Shown: positions 1 through 9,765, counted from the stretch's first letter. The stretch: DNA of 64,000 bases from Acidovorax defluvii (GCA_003268905.1 QLTU01000023.1:1-64000), one strand, 5' to 3'. Translations and numbers: made by a program. The notes: generated by a model from the sequence alone, not told the origin.

Positions 1-575
1 ATGATGTTGGGCAAGGTGACGTAGCGGGGCTCGTTCAGGCGCAGGTCGGTGGTGATGACGGCAGGCAGGCTCAATGCCAGGGTTTCCAGGCCGCCGTCGA
101 CTTCGCGGGTGACGCTGACGCTGTCCGCCGAGAGTTCGACTTTGCTGGCGAACGTGGCCTGGGGCAGGTCGGCCAGGGCAGCGAGCATCTGGCCGGTCTG
201 GTTGGCGTCGTCGTCGATGGCTTGTTTGCCCAGGATGATGAGGCCGGGCTGTTCTTTGTCGACCAGGGCTTTGAGGAGCTTGGCCACGGCCAGCGGCTGC
301 AGGTCGGCGTCGGTCTCCACCAGGATGGCGCGGTCGGCACCAATGGCCATGGCGGTGCGCAGGGTTTCCTGGCACTGGGCCACGCCGCAGCTCACCGCGA
401 TGACTTCGGTCACCAGGCCTTTTTCTTTCAGGCGCACGGCCTCTTCAACGGCGATTTCGTCAAAGGGGTTCATGCTCATCTTGACGTTGGCTGTGTCCAC
501 ACCGCTGCCGTCCGATTTGACGCGGACTTTCACGTTGTAGTCCACCACGCGTTTGACAGGGACCAAGACCTTCAT
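1..575 (-). CDS. etfB: Electron transfer flavoprotein beta subunit (3' end cut by window edge)
   Basis: Reading the minus strand from the ATG at 575 gives [20 protein letters not shown]..., then the ETF-beta stretch around [19 protein letters not shown], and the frame is still open at base 1 at ...RYVTLPNI. About 191 of the usual ~249 residues are present. In the known family this subunit binds AMP and pairs with EtfA to carry electrons from acyl-CoA dehydrogenases to ETF-ubiquinone oxidoreductase in the cytoplasm. A good ribosome site (AGGAG) lies 9-10 bases before the ATG. etfA would be expected just beyond the left edge, but that cannot be seen. A perfect 12-bp palindrome lies 32 bases upstream of the start. 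Confidence 0.95.
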   Translation of the reverse strand, partial: MKVLVPVKRVVDYNVKVRVKSDGSGVDTANVKMSMNPFDEIAVEEAVRLKEKGLVTEVIAVSCGVAQCQETLRTAMAIGADRAILVETDADLQPLAVAKLLKALVDKEQPGLIILGKQAIDDDANQTGQMLAALADLPQATFASKVELSADSVSVTREVDGGLETLALSLPAVITTDLRLNEPRYVTLPNI

Positions 576-606
576 TGCTGCGGCTCCTAGAGTTGGTTAA
601 ATTGAC

Positions 607-618
607 GTTTACGTAAAC
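607..618. promoter_or_regulatory. 12-bp palindrome upstream of etfB, possible operator
   Basis: GTTTACGTAAAC is a perfect palindrome in an AT-rich stretch in front of etfB, preceded by TTGAC. From memory it resembles the ACGT-containing operators of LiuR-type MerR regulators that control branched-chain and fatty acid breakdown, a regulon that can include etfBA. The palindrome is seen directly; the regulator is inferred. Confidence 0.5.
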
Positions 619-794
619 AAAACATTTTATGCCGCACTGCAACGAATAACGCTGCTACCCGCGATACAAAGAGTCATAAAAAGAACGATCGTGCTTTTTA
701 TGGATTATAGGCCAGTGCACGATCCCTATGTCCACCCCATGCTGTCACTTGCGGGTCGAAGCGGGTCAACCCGGATAGTTGCCAAGCTTCGAGA

Positions 795-2105
795 TCAGGC
801 AATGGCTCCAGCGCCTGGCGAAGCGCGGGTCTCCTCGACACCAGCGGGCGACTCCGGCCGCTGGAGGTGCACCACGCGCTGTGGGTAAGGAATTTCAATC
901 TGATGGGCGCGCAGCGCCGCGAGGATGGCGAGGTTGATGTCCGAACGCAAAACCAGCACCCCGTTTTCTGGGTCGGTTATCCAGAAACCAACGGTGAATT
1001 CCAGCCCGTCCGCGCCAAAGGCCGACAAAGCCACCGCAGGCCCCGGGTCGCGCAACACGCGCGGGTTGACCAGTGCCGACTCGCCCAGCAAACGAATAAC
1101 GAGGTCCACATCACTGTCATAGCCCACACTGACCACGGTGGACATCCACACACGCGGGTCGGCCAGTGAGAGGTTTTCTACCCGCTGCGTGATCAGCATC
1201 TCGTTGGGCACGATGGATTCGCGCCCAACCCCCGACCGGATCAACGTGTAGCGCCCGGTGATGTCGGTGATCCGGCCCTCGAAACCGTCCACCCGGACGT
1301 TGTCGCCAATGCGCACGCTGCGCTCGGCCAAAATGACAAAGCCGCTCACATAGTTGGCCGCCAGCTTCTGCAGGCCAAAGCCGATGCCCACGCCTATAGC
1401 GCCACCCAGCACCGACAGGGCCGTGAGGTCGATACCCACGGTGGACAAGGCCAGGATCAAACCCAGAAACATCAGCAGGGCACGCGCGGCATTGCTGAAC
1501 GCCTTGCGGACCGACAGCTCGCTGCCCGTGACCGAGCGCAACAGGCGCGTTTCGATGGCCGACGATATCCACAAGGTCACGATCAGCACGGCGCAGGCCG
1601 TCACGACACCTTCGATCATGGTGCGCACCGACAGCGTGGACGCGCCCACCTTCCAGGTGATTTCGTCAAGTTGCTGCAGCACCAGCGGCAACAGGCCCGT
1701 AACCCACAGCACCATGGCCAGCCAGGCCAGCCAGGAGATGCTGCGCTCGATGGGGCGCACCCAGGCAGACTGAGGAAACGCCGCCTGCAGCACCTTCACC
1801 CCGACGCGGATCACCACCAGCGAGATCAGTACCGGAATCACAAGCTTGAACGCCGCCAACGGCACCCACTGCACCACCACCGCACGCGCCACATAAACCA
1901 GGCCCAGCAAGGTCAGGGGGAACAGCACGCCATCCACCACCTTGCGGCCAAACAGGATGGAGCGCGGCTCGTTGCGGTGCACCGCGCGGCGCACGGCAGA
2001 CACCATGAGCCAGGCCAGCGCCACACACACGGCCAGCGTGCCAAGCTCCACCAGAACCGTGGGCTGTGCAAATGCCCGAAACCACTGCTGCACGTCGTCA
2101 AACAT
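795..2105 (-). CDS. MscS-family mechanosensitive ion channel
   Basis: The protein is 436 aa from the ATG at 2105. Several hydrophobic segments fill roughly residues 10-230. They are followed by the MscS signature region (GGAIGVGIGFGLQKLAANYVSG, about residues 240-260), which forms the pore helix, then by the beta domain (IGDNVRVDGFEGRITDITGRYT). The C-terminal part is the soluble alpha/beta cytoplasmic domain. Such channels open under membrane tension and release solutes on osmotic downshock. A TTG start at 2162 would add 19 residues but overlap the upstream crotonase gene, so 2105 is preferred. The gene lies 22 bp after the crotonase on the same strand. It is longer than E. coli MscS (286 aa), as in the mid-size MscS-like proteins. 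Confidence 0.88.
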   Translation of the reverse strand: MFDDVQQWFRAFAQPTVLVELGTLAVCVALAWLMVSAVRRAVHRNEPRSILFGRKVVDGVLFPLTLLGLVYVARAVVVQWVPLAAFKLVIPVLISLVVIRVGVKVLQAAFPQSAWVRPIERSISWLAWLAMVLWVTGLLPLVLQQLDEITWKVGASTLSVRTMIEGVVTACAVLIVTLWISSAIETRLLRSVTGSELSVRKAFSNAARALLMFLGLILALSTVGIDLTALSVLGGAIGVGIGFGLQKLAANYVSGFVILAERSVRIGDNVRVDGFEGRITDITGRYTLIRSGVGRESIVPNEMLITQRVENLSLADPRVWMSTVVSVGYDSDVDLVIRLLGESALVNPRVLRDPGPAVALSAFGADGLEFTVGFWITDPENGVLVLRSDINLAILAALRAHQIEIPYPQRVVHLQRPESPAGVEETRASPGAGAIA

Positions 2106-2127
2106 CGGCGAAGAAAACTGCACGGGT

Positions 2128-2913
2128 TCAAACCTTCCAGGCAGGAGCGCGCTTTTCGGCAAAGGCCCGCGCTCCTTCTTGCGCCGCCCCGTCCATCATG
2201 TTGGCGGCCATGGTCTGGCCGGCCAGCTGGTAGGCCGCTTCCAGGCCCAGTTCACGCTGCTGATAGACCAGCGCCTTGCCCATGGCAATAGCCGCGCGGG
2301 GCTTTTGCACAATGGATTGCACGAGCTTCTCGACTTCGGCGTCCAGCGCATCGGGCGCCACGACCCGGTTCACAAGGCCTTGCGCCAGCGCGGTGGGAGC
2401 GTCGATAAAGTCGCCGGTGAGCAGCATTTCCATGGCGCGCTTGGCCGGCACATTGCGCACCAGCGGCACGCTGGGCGTAGCGCAGAAAAGCCCGTAGTGG
2501 ATGCCGCTGGTGGCAAAGCTGGCGTTGTCGGACGCCACTGCCAGGTCGCACTGCGCCACCAGCTGACAACCGGCCGCGGTGGCCATGCCCTGCACCCGTG
2601 CGATCACCGGCACCGGCAGCTTGTGGATGCTCAGCATCATGCGGCTGCACTGCGAAAACAGCTGCTGGTACCAGGCCAGCTCGGGGTGCGCCGCCATGTC
2701 CTTGAGGTTGTGCCCGGCGCAAAACGCCTTGCCCTCGGCAGCCAGCACCACCACGCGCGCGCTGTCATCGTGGGCAACAGCGTCCAGCGCCTGTTGCAGC
2801 GCGGTCAGCATTTCAGAGCCCAGCGCATTGAAGCGGGCGGGGTCGTTCAGGGTGAGGGTCACCACGCCGCGCGCGTCGCGCGCGACTGACAGCGGTGTAG
2901 CGGCAGAAGTCAT
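2128..2913 (-). CDS. Enoyl-CoA hydratase/isomerase family protein (crotonase fold)
   Basis: This is a 261-aa crotonase. Visible family marks are the N-terminal VVTLTLNDPARFNALGSEM strand/helix, the oxyanion-hole segment AFCAGHNLKDMAAH near residues 65-78 and MATAAGCQLVAQCDLAVASD near 105-125. The C-terminal half carries the usual trimer helices. Crotonases act on acyl-CoA thioesters (hydration, isomerisation or hydrolysis). The typical catalytic Glu pair of ECH is not obvious: the GGG/E region reads AAGCQL, so it may be an ECHDC3-like member rather than a beta-oxidation hydratase; this is inference. The ATG at 2913 (MTSAATP) is preferred over an upstream TTG. It lies 18 bp after the HDAC-like gene, in an apparent operon with it and the MscS gene. 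Confidence 0.9.
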   Translation of the reverse strand: MTSAATPLSVARDARGVVTLTLNDPARFNALGSEMLTALQQALDAVAHDDSARVVVLAAEGKAFCAGHNLKDMAAHPELAWYQQLFSQCSRMMLSIHKLPVPVIARVQGMATAAGCQLVAQCDLAVASDNASFATSGIHYGLFCATPSVPLVRNVPAKRAMEMLLTGDFIDAPTALAQGLVNRVVAPDALDAEVEKLVQSIVQKPRAAIAMGKALVYQQRELGLEAAYQLAGQTMAANMMDGAAQEGARAFAEKRAPAWKV

Positions 2914-2931
2914 AAGGGGGTTTTTCAAAAA

Positions 2932-3885
2932 TTACAGGTCCGCCAACACACGCACATGGGCTTCCACGCTGCGCGCCAGGGGGCCCATCACGTAACCGCC
3001 CTCCAGGCACGACACAATGCGGCCCTTGGAGTAGCGCCGGGCGATGTCCATGATGCGGTGGGTGATCCAGGCGTAGTCGGCCTCCACCATGCCCAGCTGC
3101 CCCATGTCGTCCTCGCGGTGACCATCAAAGCCCGCGCTGATGAAGATCATCTCGGGCTTGAAGGCCTCCAGGCGCGGAATCCACATCATCTCGATCATCT
3201 CGCGGATATCCATGCCGCGCGTGTAAGCGGGCACCGGCACGTTGACCATGTTGGGCGCCGGATTCTGGTCGCCGCTGTAGGGATAGAACGGGTGCTGGTA
3301 AATGCTCACCATGAGCGCACGCGGCTCGCTGGCCAGGATGTCTTCGGTGCCATTGCCGTGGTGCACATCAAAGTCCACCACCGCCACACGCTGCAGGTTG
3401 TAGCGCTGCAGCGCATATTTGGCCGCCACGGCCACGTTGTTGAAAAAGCAAAACCCCATGGCCTTGTTGTGGCAGGCATGGTGACCGGGCGGGCGAACCG
3501 CGCAAAACGCGTTGGAGATCTCGCCAGCCATCACCGCGTCGGTGGCGGCAAGGGCCGCACCTGCCGAGCGCAGTGCCGCACGCCAGGTGTGGGCATTGAT
3601 CGAGGTGTCGGTATCGAGCTGCGAGTAGGCGGGGCCACCGGCCAGCAGTTCTTCGTTGAGCAGATCGGACAGGCCGCGCATGGCCGCCACGTGCAGCCGG
3701 TCGTGCGCCAGTTCGATGTCGGCCAGCGAGGCCTCAGGGGCTTCGTAGCGCTCCAGAGCATCGGCCACGCCGGTGATCAGCAAGCGGTCTTCGATGGCGT
3801 CCAGCCGCTCGGGGCATTCCGGATGGCCGGGCCCCATTTCGTGTTTGCGGCAGTCCGGGTGGGTGAAATAGCCTGTTTTGCTCAC
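2932..3885 (-). CDS. Histone deacetylase family protein (acetoin utilisation/acetylpolyamine hydrolase class)
   Basis: The 317-aa product has the complete arginase/HDAC active site: MGPGHPECPERL near residues 17-28, the tandem histidines RPPGHHA (H135, H136), the zinc ligands in VVDFDVHHGNGT (D173, H175), ISAGFDGHRED near 250 and CLEGGY near the C-terminus. It should be a cytoplasmic zinc hydrolase removing acyl groups from small amines or protein lysines; the substrate cannot be read from the sequence. The GTG at 3885 is chosen because a GGGGAT sequence precedes it and because an upstream GTG at 3936 would run into the divergent moxR gene. Only 41 bp separate it from moxR, so the two share a divergent promoter region. 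Confidence 0.92.
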   Translation of the reverse strand: MSKTGYFTHPDCRKHEMGPGHPECPERLDAIEDRLLITGVADALERYEAPEASLADIELAHDRLHVAAMRGLSDLLNEELLAGGPAYSQLDTDTSINAHTWRAALRSAGAALAATDAVMAGEISNAFCAVRPPGHHACHNKAMGFCFFNNVAVAAKYALQRYNLQRVAVVDFDVHHGNGTEDILASEPRALMVSIYQHPFYPYSGDQNPAPNMVNVPVPAYTRGMDIREMIEMMWIPRLEAFKPEMIFISAGFDGHREDDMGQLGMVEADYAWITHRIMDIARRYSKGRIVSCLEGGYVMGPLARSVEAHVRVLADL

Positions 3886-3926
3886 AGTGAAATCCCCGTG
3901 TCTCTTTTTTCGGATAATGTGACGCC

Positions 3927-4847
<921 letters not shown>

Positions 4848-4858
4848 CCCTGCAAGCC

Positions 4859-5935
4859 ATGCCGCCCGCCGCTGCCCCCGCATCCGTCGCCCCCGCCAAT
4901 GCCCCCGCGACCGCTGCACCGCCACGCGGCGCAACGCCCTCGCGCCTGGCCGCGCTGAGTCCGCTGGCCTTTGCGCGCGGGCGTTTTCAGCGCTGGTGGC
5001 AAGCACGCCTGCCGCTGTCCGACCCCCTGGTGCTGACGCAGCGCAACGTGTACATCCTGCCCACCGGCGCCGGCTGGATGCTGGCATTGACGCTGGTTGT
5101 ATTGCTCATTGCGTCCATCAATTTCCAGCTCAACCTGGGCTATCTGCTGACCTTTTTGCTGGCGGGCAGCGCGGTGGTGGGCATGCACCTGAGCCATGCC
5201 ACGCTGCGCGGTATCACGCTGCACCTCAAAGCGCCCGAGCCCCACTTTCTGGGCGGCAGCACGGCGTTTGAAGTGCAGCTTTTCAGCGACCGGAACACGC
5301 CGCGGCACGGCATTGCGCTGTCTGTGCACGGCCATGGCAAGGCCGGCCACGACTGGGCACTGACCGACGTGCCCGCGCAGGGCAGCGCCAGCGTGCAGGT
5401 GGCGTTTCGCCCCGAGCGCCGGGGCCTGCACCGGGTGCCCACCCTGATGGCCGAAACCCGCTTTCCGCTGGGCACCTTTCGCGTCTGGACCTACTGGCGC
5501 CCCGCCGCGCAGGTGCTGGTGTACCCCGCTCCCGAAGTGCCCGCGCCGCCGCTTCCGCCCGGTGAGCCGCGTGCCAGCGGCACGGGCAGCGCCAGCACCC
5601 AGGGCATTGGCGAGTTCGACGGCGTACGCGCCTACCGGCGTGGCGACCCGCTCAAGCTGGTGGTCTGGAAGAAAGCCGCCAAATCGCTGGCCACGGGCAC
5701 GGACGACCTCGTCAGCCGCGACGCGCAGCAGGCCCAGCGCCACGAGCTGTGGCTGGACCTGGCCCATGCCGCCCTGCCCGACCATGAAGCCCGCATCTCG
5801 CGCCTGACAGCCTGGGTGCTGCAGGCCGACCGCCTGGGCATCGACTATGGCCTGCGTCTGCCGGCGCTGGAGCTGGCCCCGGACACCGGCGCGGCCCACC
5901 GCCAGCGCTGCCTGGAGGCATTGGCACTGTGCTGA
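4859..5935 (+). CDS. DUF58 domain-containing membrane-associated protein
   Basis: This 358-aa protein starts with a Pro/Ala-rich stretch of about 35 residues. Two adjacent membrane helices follow near residues 75-118 (LALTLVVLLIASINF and YLLTFLLAGSAVVGM). The DUF58 signature (EFDGVRAYRRGDPLKLVVWKKAAK) lies near residue 250, ahead of a VWA-like C-terminal region. DUF58 proteins sit in the inner membrane and are thought to work with MoxR ATPases; their biochemical role is not settled. Its position between moxR and the transglutaminase gene supports a shared operon. Confidence 0.88.
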   Translation: MPPAAAPASVAPANAPATAAPPRGATPSRLAALSPLAFARGRFQRWWQARLPLSDPLVLTQRNVYILPTGAGWMLALTLVVLLIASINFQLNLGYLLTFLLAGSAVVGMHLSHATLRGITLHLKAPEPHFLGGSTAFEVQLFSDRNTPRHGIALSVHGHGKAGHDWALTDVPAQGSASVQVAFRPERRGLHRVPTLMAETRFPLGTFRVWTYWRPAAQVLVYPAPEVPAPPLPPGEPRASGTGSASTQGIGEFDGVRAYRRGDPLKLVVWKKAAKSLATGTDDLVSRDAQQAQRHELWLDLAHAALPDHEARISRLTAWVLQADRLGIDYGLRLPALELAPDTGAAHRQRCLEALALC

Positions 5936-5954
5936 GCCCCATTCCAGAAATATG

Positions 5955-6012
5955 CACAAAAATAGCCTGTAGCGCTTATCCATCAAGCGCTGACAGCTCC
6001 TTATTTAATAGC
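5955..6012 (+). repeat. Type A AT-rich hairpin repeat, copy A1
   Basis: An AT-rich island in the 115-bp gap between the DUF58 and TgpA genes. It has the stem AGCGCTT (5971-5977) / AAGCGCT (5985-5991), then GACAGCTcc and an AT tract ending TAATAGC. It follows the same order of blocks as the other type A copies (AATAGCC, stem, AGCTAT-like block, AATAGC). Confidence 0.8.
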
Positions 6013-6050
6013 AAATTCCCGCCCTGTGTGCGGGCGCTGCGCCTCACACC

Positions 6051-8114
6051 ATGACCCTGCGCCAGACCCTTGCCACGTTGCCACGCGACACGCGGGACAC
6101 GCTGTTCCTGCTCGTTGTGATTGCCTGGGTGATGGCGCCGCAGGTGGCCCACCTGCCCGCATGGGCCAGCCTGATGGCGGGTGCCGTGCTGCTGTGGCGC
6201 GGCTGGCTGGCCTGGAACGGTCGGCAACTGCCGGGGCGCTGGGCCGTGGCCGGGTTGCTGGCGGTGGCCGTGGCTGGCACCCTGTTCACCCACCAGACCA
6301 TTCTGGGGCGCGATGCGGGTGTCACGCTCATCGTGATGCTGCTGGCGCTCAAGACGCTGGAAGTGCGCGCGCGGCGCGATGCCATGGTGGTGTTCTTCCT
6401 GGGCTTCTTCACGATGCTCAGCAACTTCTTTTTCTCGCAATCGCTGCCCACCGCCGTGGCCATGCTGGTGGCGCTGCTCGGGCTGCTTACGGCGCTGGTC
6501 AACGCCCACATGCCGGTGGGGCGCCCGCCGCTGGCGCATGCGTTTCGCCTGGCCGGCACCATGGCACTGCTGGGGGCGCCCATCATGGCGGCGCTGTTTT
6601 TGCTGTTTCCGCGCATGGCCCCGCTGTGGGGCATGCCCAGCGACACCATGGCGGGGCGTAGCGGGCTGTCAGGGGTGATGAAGGTGGGCAACATCGCCGA
6701 GCTGGCGCTGGACGACAGCGTGGCAATGCGCGTGCGCTTCGACACCCCCGGCGGTGCCCCGCCGCCGCAGAGCGACCTGTATTTTCGGGGACCGGTGTTT
6801 GCCACCTTTGACGGTAGCGAATGGCACCCTTTGTCGTACCGCGCGGGCAACCGCGCGCTGGAGCGCCCCAACAGCCCCGCCCAGCTGCAAGTGGAGGGCG
6901 CGCCCCTGCGCTACGAAGTGACGCTGGAGCCCCACAAGCGCCCCTGGCTGCTGGTGCTGGACGCCGTGCGTGACAAGCCAAGCGTGGCTGGCATGGGTGC
7001 CTTCATGACGGACGACCTGCAGTGGCTCACCAGCCGCCCGATCACCGACGTGACGCGCTACCAGGCGACAAGCTACCCGCAGTTTCGCCACGGCCCCGAC
7101 ACCCCCACTCCCGCGCTGCGCGCCTACACCGAGCTGCCCCCTGGCTTCAACCCGCGCACGCTGGCGCTGGCCCAGGAGCTGCGCAGCGACCCGCGTTTTG
7201 CCTCCGACTCGGCTCCCGACACGGCCCGCGACGCCACGCCCGCGCTGGTCAACGCCGCGCTCACGCGCCTGCGCACCGGCGGCTACCGCTACACCCTGGA
7301 GCCCGGCGTGTACGGCCAGCACACGGCGGACGAGTTCTGGTTTGACCGCAAGGAAGGTTTTTGCGAGCACATTGCCTCGGCCTTTGTGGTGCTGATGCGC
7401 GCCATGGACGTGCCCGCACGCATCGTCACCGGCTACCAGGGCGGCGATCGCAACACCGTGGACGGCTACTGGACGGTGCGCCAGAGCGACGCCCACGCCT
7501 GGGCCGAAGTGTGGATGGCCGGGCGCGGCTGGGTGCGCGTGGACCCCACCAGCGCGGTGGCGCCCGGGCGCACCGGCGCCTTTGAGCGCCTGCAGGCGCC
7601 GCGCGGCGCCCTGGCCACCGCCATGGGCACCGTGATGAGCCCCGGCATGGCGCAAAACCTGCGCGCCATGTGGGAGGCCGTGAACAACGGCTGGAACCAG
7701 TGGGTGCTGAACTACACGCAAAGCCGCCAGCTCGACCTGCTCAAGGCGCTGGGGTTTGAATCGCCCAGCTGGCAAGACCTCACCACTGTGCTGGGCGCGC
7801 TGGTGGGGCTGGCCGCGCTGGGCGGTGCCGGCTGGACGCTGTGGGAGCGCAGCCAGCACGACCCCTGGCTGCGCCTGCTGGCCCGCGCCCGCCAGCGCCT
7901 GACCAAAAGCGGGTTGCCCCTGCCCGACACCCTGCCTCCCCGCGCCATGGCCGAGCGGGTGCAGGCACAATTTGGCGATTCCGCGCAGGGCGTGGCCAAC
8001 TGGCTGCTGCGGCTGGAGCAACTGCGCTATGCCGCCCACCCTGCCCACCAACTCGGCGCCCTGCGCCGCGAGTTCCGAACCCTTTCCTGGCCCGCCGCCC
8101 CCGCGCGCCGATGA
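6051..8114 (+). CDS. TgpA-like transmembrane transglutaminase-fold protein (DUF3488)
   Basis: The product is 687 aa. About five or six membrane helices fill residues 15-190, an extracytoplasmic region follows, then a transglutaminase-like core with the Cys-His-Asp triad C438 (KEGFCEHIASAF), H482 (DAHAWAEVW) and D498 (VDPTSAV). One further membrane helix lies near residues 580-605 with a short cytoplasmic tail. TgpA of Pseudomonas is the named relative; its periplasmic domain has been linked to growth and cell envelope function, but its substrate is unclear. This gene completes the MoxR-DUF58-transglutaminase operon. It is followed after 10 bp by a murein transglycosylase gene, which supports an envelope role. 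Confidence 0.9.
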   Translation: MTLRQTLATLPRDTRDTLFLLVVIAWVMAPQVAHLPAWASLMAGAVLLWRGWLAWNGRQLPGRWAVAGLLAVAVAGTLFTHQTILGRDAGVTLIVMLLALKTLEVRARRDAMVVFFLGFFTMLSNFFFSQSLPTAVAMLVALLGLLTALVNAHMPVGRPPLAHAFRLAGTMALLGAPIMAALFLLFPRMAPLWGMPSDTMAGRSGLSGVMKVGNIAELALDDSVAMRVRFDTPGGAPPPQSDLYFRGPVFATFDGSEWHPLSYRAGNRALERPNSPAQLQVEGAPLRYEVTLEPHKRPWLLVLDAVRDKPSVAGMGAFMTDDLQWLTSRPITDVTRYQATSYPQFRHGPDTPTPALRAYTELPPGFNPRTLALAQELRSDPRFASDSAPDTARDATPALVNAALTRLRTGGYRYTLEPGVYGQHTADEFWFDRKEGFCEHIASAFVVLMRAMDVPARIVTGYQGGDRNTVDGYWTVRQSDAHAWAEVWMAGRGWVRVDPTSAVAPGRTGAFERLQAPRGALATAMGTVMSPGMAQNLRAMWEAVNNGWNQWVLNYTQSRQLDLLKALGFESPSWQDLTTVLGALVGLAALGGAGWTLWERSQHDPWLRLLARARQRLTKSGLPLPDTLPPRAMAERVQAQFGDSAQGVANWLLRLEQLRYAAHPAHQLGALRREFRTLSWPAAPARR

Positions 8115-8124
8115 GCCCACCGAC

Positions 8125-9225
8125 ATGCTGAAAACCGTATCAACCGCTATATTATTAATAGCTGCTTGCGCAATACCCATAAGCGCTAGCGCCCAAAAAA
8201 ACCAAAATTCTGGCAAAACCCAGGCTGCCGCCACCGCCCGCAGCACCGCAGCGAACGGCAGCACCGTCTACGCCACGCGCCCCGAGGCGCTGCAATTTGC
8301 CGACGACCTGGCACAGCGCCGCGACCTGGACCGCGAATGGGTGCGCCAAGCCATTGGGCAGGCGCGCTTTTTGCCCCAGGTGCCCAAGCTCATGCTGCCG
8401 CCGCCCAAGGGCACGGCCAAGAACTGGCGGGTGTACCGCAGCCGCTTCATCGACCCGGTGCGCATCCGCGCGGGCCTGCGCTTTTGGCAGGACAACGCCG
8501 ACACGCTGGCGCGTGCCGAAAGCGAATTTGGCGTGCCCGCGCAAACCATCGTGGGCATCATCGGCGTGGAAACCATCTACGGTCAGCAGATGGGCAACTT
8601 CCGGGTGATGGACGCGCTGGCCACCCTGGCCTTTGATTTTCCTGCCGCACACCCGCGCGCCGCCGAACGCACCGAGTTCTTCAAGCGCGAGCTGGAGCAG
8701 TTTTTAAGCCTCACGCACCGCACCAACGTCGATCCGTTCGAGCCACGCGGCAGCTACGCCGGTGCCATGGGACTGGGTCAGTTCATGCCCTCCAGCTGGG
8801 TGCGCCACGCCATTGATTTCGACGGCGACGGCAGCGTGGACCTGTTCAACAGCCCTGCCGACGCCATTGGCTCGGTGGCCAATTACTTCATCGCCCACGG
8901 CTGGACGCCGGGCATGCCCACGCATTACGCCGTACAGTTCGACCCCGATCCCGCCCGCGTGCAGCTCGACGAGCTGCTGGCCCCCGACATCCTGCCCAGC
9001 TTCAGCGCCGCCAGCATGCAGGCCAAGGGCGCCTTGCTCGATGCCACGGCCGCGCAACATGCCGGGCCACTGGCGCTGGTCGAACTGCAAAACGGCGGCG
9101 CAGCGCCAAGCTATGTGGCCGGCACCGAGAATTTCTACGCCATCACGCGCTACAACTGGTCGAGCTACTACGCGATGGCCGTGATCGAGCTGGGGCGGGA
9201 GGTGGCGGCGGCACGCCGGCCGTAA
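8125..9225 (+). CDS. Lytic murein transglycosylase, MltB family
   Basis: From the ATG at 8125 the product is 366 aa. An N-terminal signal peptide with a hydrophobic core (ILLIAACAIPI) ends in a signal peptidase I type site SASA|Q near residue 23. The MltB/SLT fold follows: IVGIIGVETIYGQQMG contains the catalytic glutamate E149, and GSYAGAMGLGQFMPSSW is the conserved goose-lysozyme-like segment. The enzyme should cleave the MurNAc-GlcNAc bond in peptidoglycan with formation of 1,6-anhydroMurNAc. No lipobox fits the true cleavage site, although a Cys lies at position 15. The signal peptide from residue 8 onward is encoded by a type A dispersed repeat, unlike the surrounding GC-rich coding sequence. 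Confidence 0.9.
   Translation: MLKTVSTAILLIAACAIPISASAQKNQNSGKTQAAATARSTAANGSTVYATRPEALQFADDLAQRRDLDREWVRQAIGQARFLPQVPKLMLPPPKGTAKNWRVYRSRFIDPVRIRAGLRFWQDNADTLARAESEFGVPAQTIVGIIGVETIYGQQMGNFRVMDALATLAFDFPAAHPRAAERTEFFKRELEQFLSLTHRTNVDPFEPRGSYAGAMGLGQFMPSSWVRHAIDFDGDGSVDLFNSPADAIGSVANYFIAHGWTPGMPTHYAVQFDPDPARVQLDELLAPDILPSFSAASMQAKGALLDATAAQHAGPLALVELQNGGAAPSYVAGTENFYAITRYNWSSYYAMAVIELGREVAAARRP
8146..8202 (-). repeat. Type A repeat, copy A2, inside the mltB-like signal peptide
   Basis: Read on the minus strand this AT-rich stretch has the type A order: GGCGCTAGCGCTTAT, an AAGCAGCTATTAATAATATAGC-like right half, ending in AT tracts. On the plus strand it is translated in frame as residues 8-26 of the transglycosylase. 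The left arm is kept but the right arm is degenerate, so only a partial hairpin remains. Confidence 0.75.
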
Positions 9226-9327
9226 GGCATCGCCGCGCTCGCACACAACGCTCGGGGCCTGTTAATCGATCCTTCAGATGCGGCGGACACACTCTCGCCA
9301 TCCCAACCATTTCTTGAAGGAAAAACC

Positions 9328-9705
9328 ATGACCAAGCTCTCCATTTTTCTGGCCGCACTGGCGCTCACAGGCGCAGCCGCCGCGCAATCGGCGGCAGGCG
9401 GTTTGACCGGCACTGCGCAGGCAACGCACGGAGGCTTCACGGGGCCGATGGCCCTGGTCACCGCAGAACATGCCAAGACCCTCCCCGACGACACCAAGGT
9501 CACGCTGCAGGGCCAGATCGACAGCCACCTGGGCGGCAAGAACTACCTCTTCAAAGATGCCAGCGGCACCGTGCCCATTGAAGTGGACAGCAAGCGCTGG
9601 CAAGGCCAGGCGGTCGCCCCGCTCGACCGGGTGCAGATCGACGGCGAAGTCGAACGCCAGCGCGACACCGTCAAGATCGAAGTCAAGCAACTGCAAAAGC
9701 TCTGA
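9328..9705 (+). CDS. YgiW/YdeI-family periplasmic OB-fold stress protein
   Basis: A 125-aa protein with a cleavable signal peptide (LAALALTGAAAAQ, cleavage near residue 19). It carries the BOF domain pattern GGFTGP, followed by VTLQGQIDSHLGGKNYLFKDASGTVPIEVD, and ends LDRVQIDGEVERQRDTVKIEV. E. coli YgiW (VisP) and YdeI are small periplasmic OB-fold proteins tied to peroxide, cadmium and acid stress and to peptidoglycan binding; function here is by family only. A clear ribosome site (GAAGGA) precedes the ATG. The gene stands alone, with a convergent neighbour on the right and a hairpin between them. Confidence 0.9.
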   Translation: MTKLSIFLAALALTGAAAAQSAAGGLTGTAQATHGGFTGPMALVTAEHAKTLPDDTKVTLQGQIDSHLGGKNYLFKDASGTVPIEVDSKRWQGQAVAPLDRVQIDGEVERQRDTVKIEVKQLQKL

Positions 9706-9732
9706 GTTGCTGTTCCTCTGAGCCTTCCCACA

Positions 9733-9757
9733 GGCCGGCGCCACGCATGCCGGCCTC
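9733..9757. terminator. Hairpin between convergent genes
   Basis: GGCCGGC (9733-9739) pairs with GCCGGCC (9749-9755) around a 9-base loop, followed by TCTTGTG. It lies between two converging genes and may terminate from either side, although the T tract is weak. Confidence 0.5.
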
Positions 9758-9765
9758 TTGTGCGT

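Noticed and set aside
2106-2162. TTG start extending the MscS-like protein by 19 residues
   Set aside because: It would overlap the end of the crotonase gene and the ATG at 2105 gives a normal protein.
1671-2291. Long plus-strand frames opposite the MscS and crotonase genes (and similar frames elsewhere)
   Set aside because: GC-rich DNA gives long antisense frames; compositions are His/Arg/Gln-rich and no start signals or family motifs are present.
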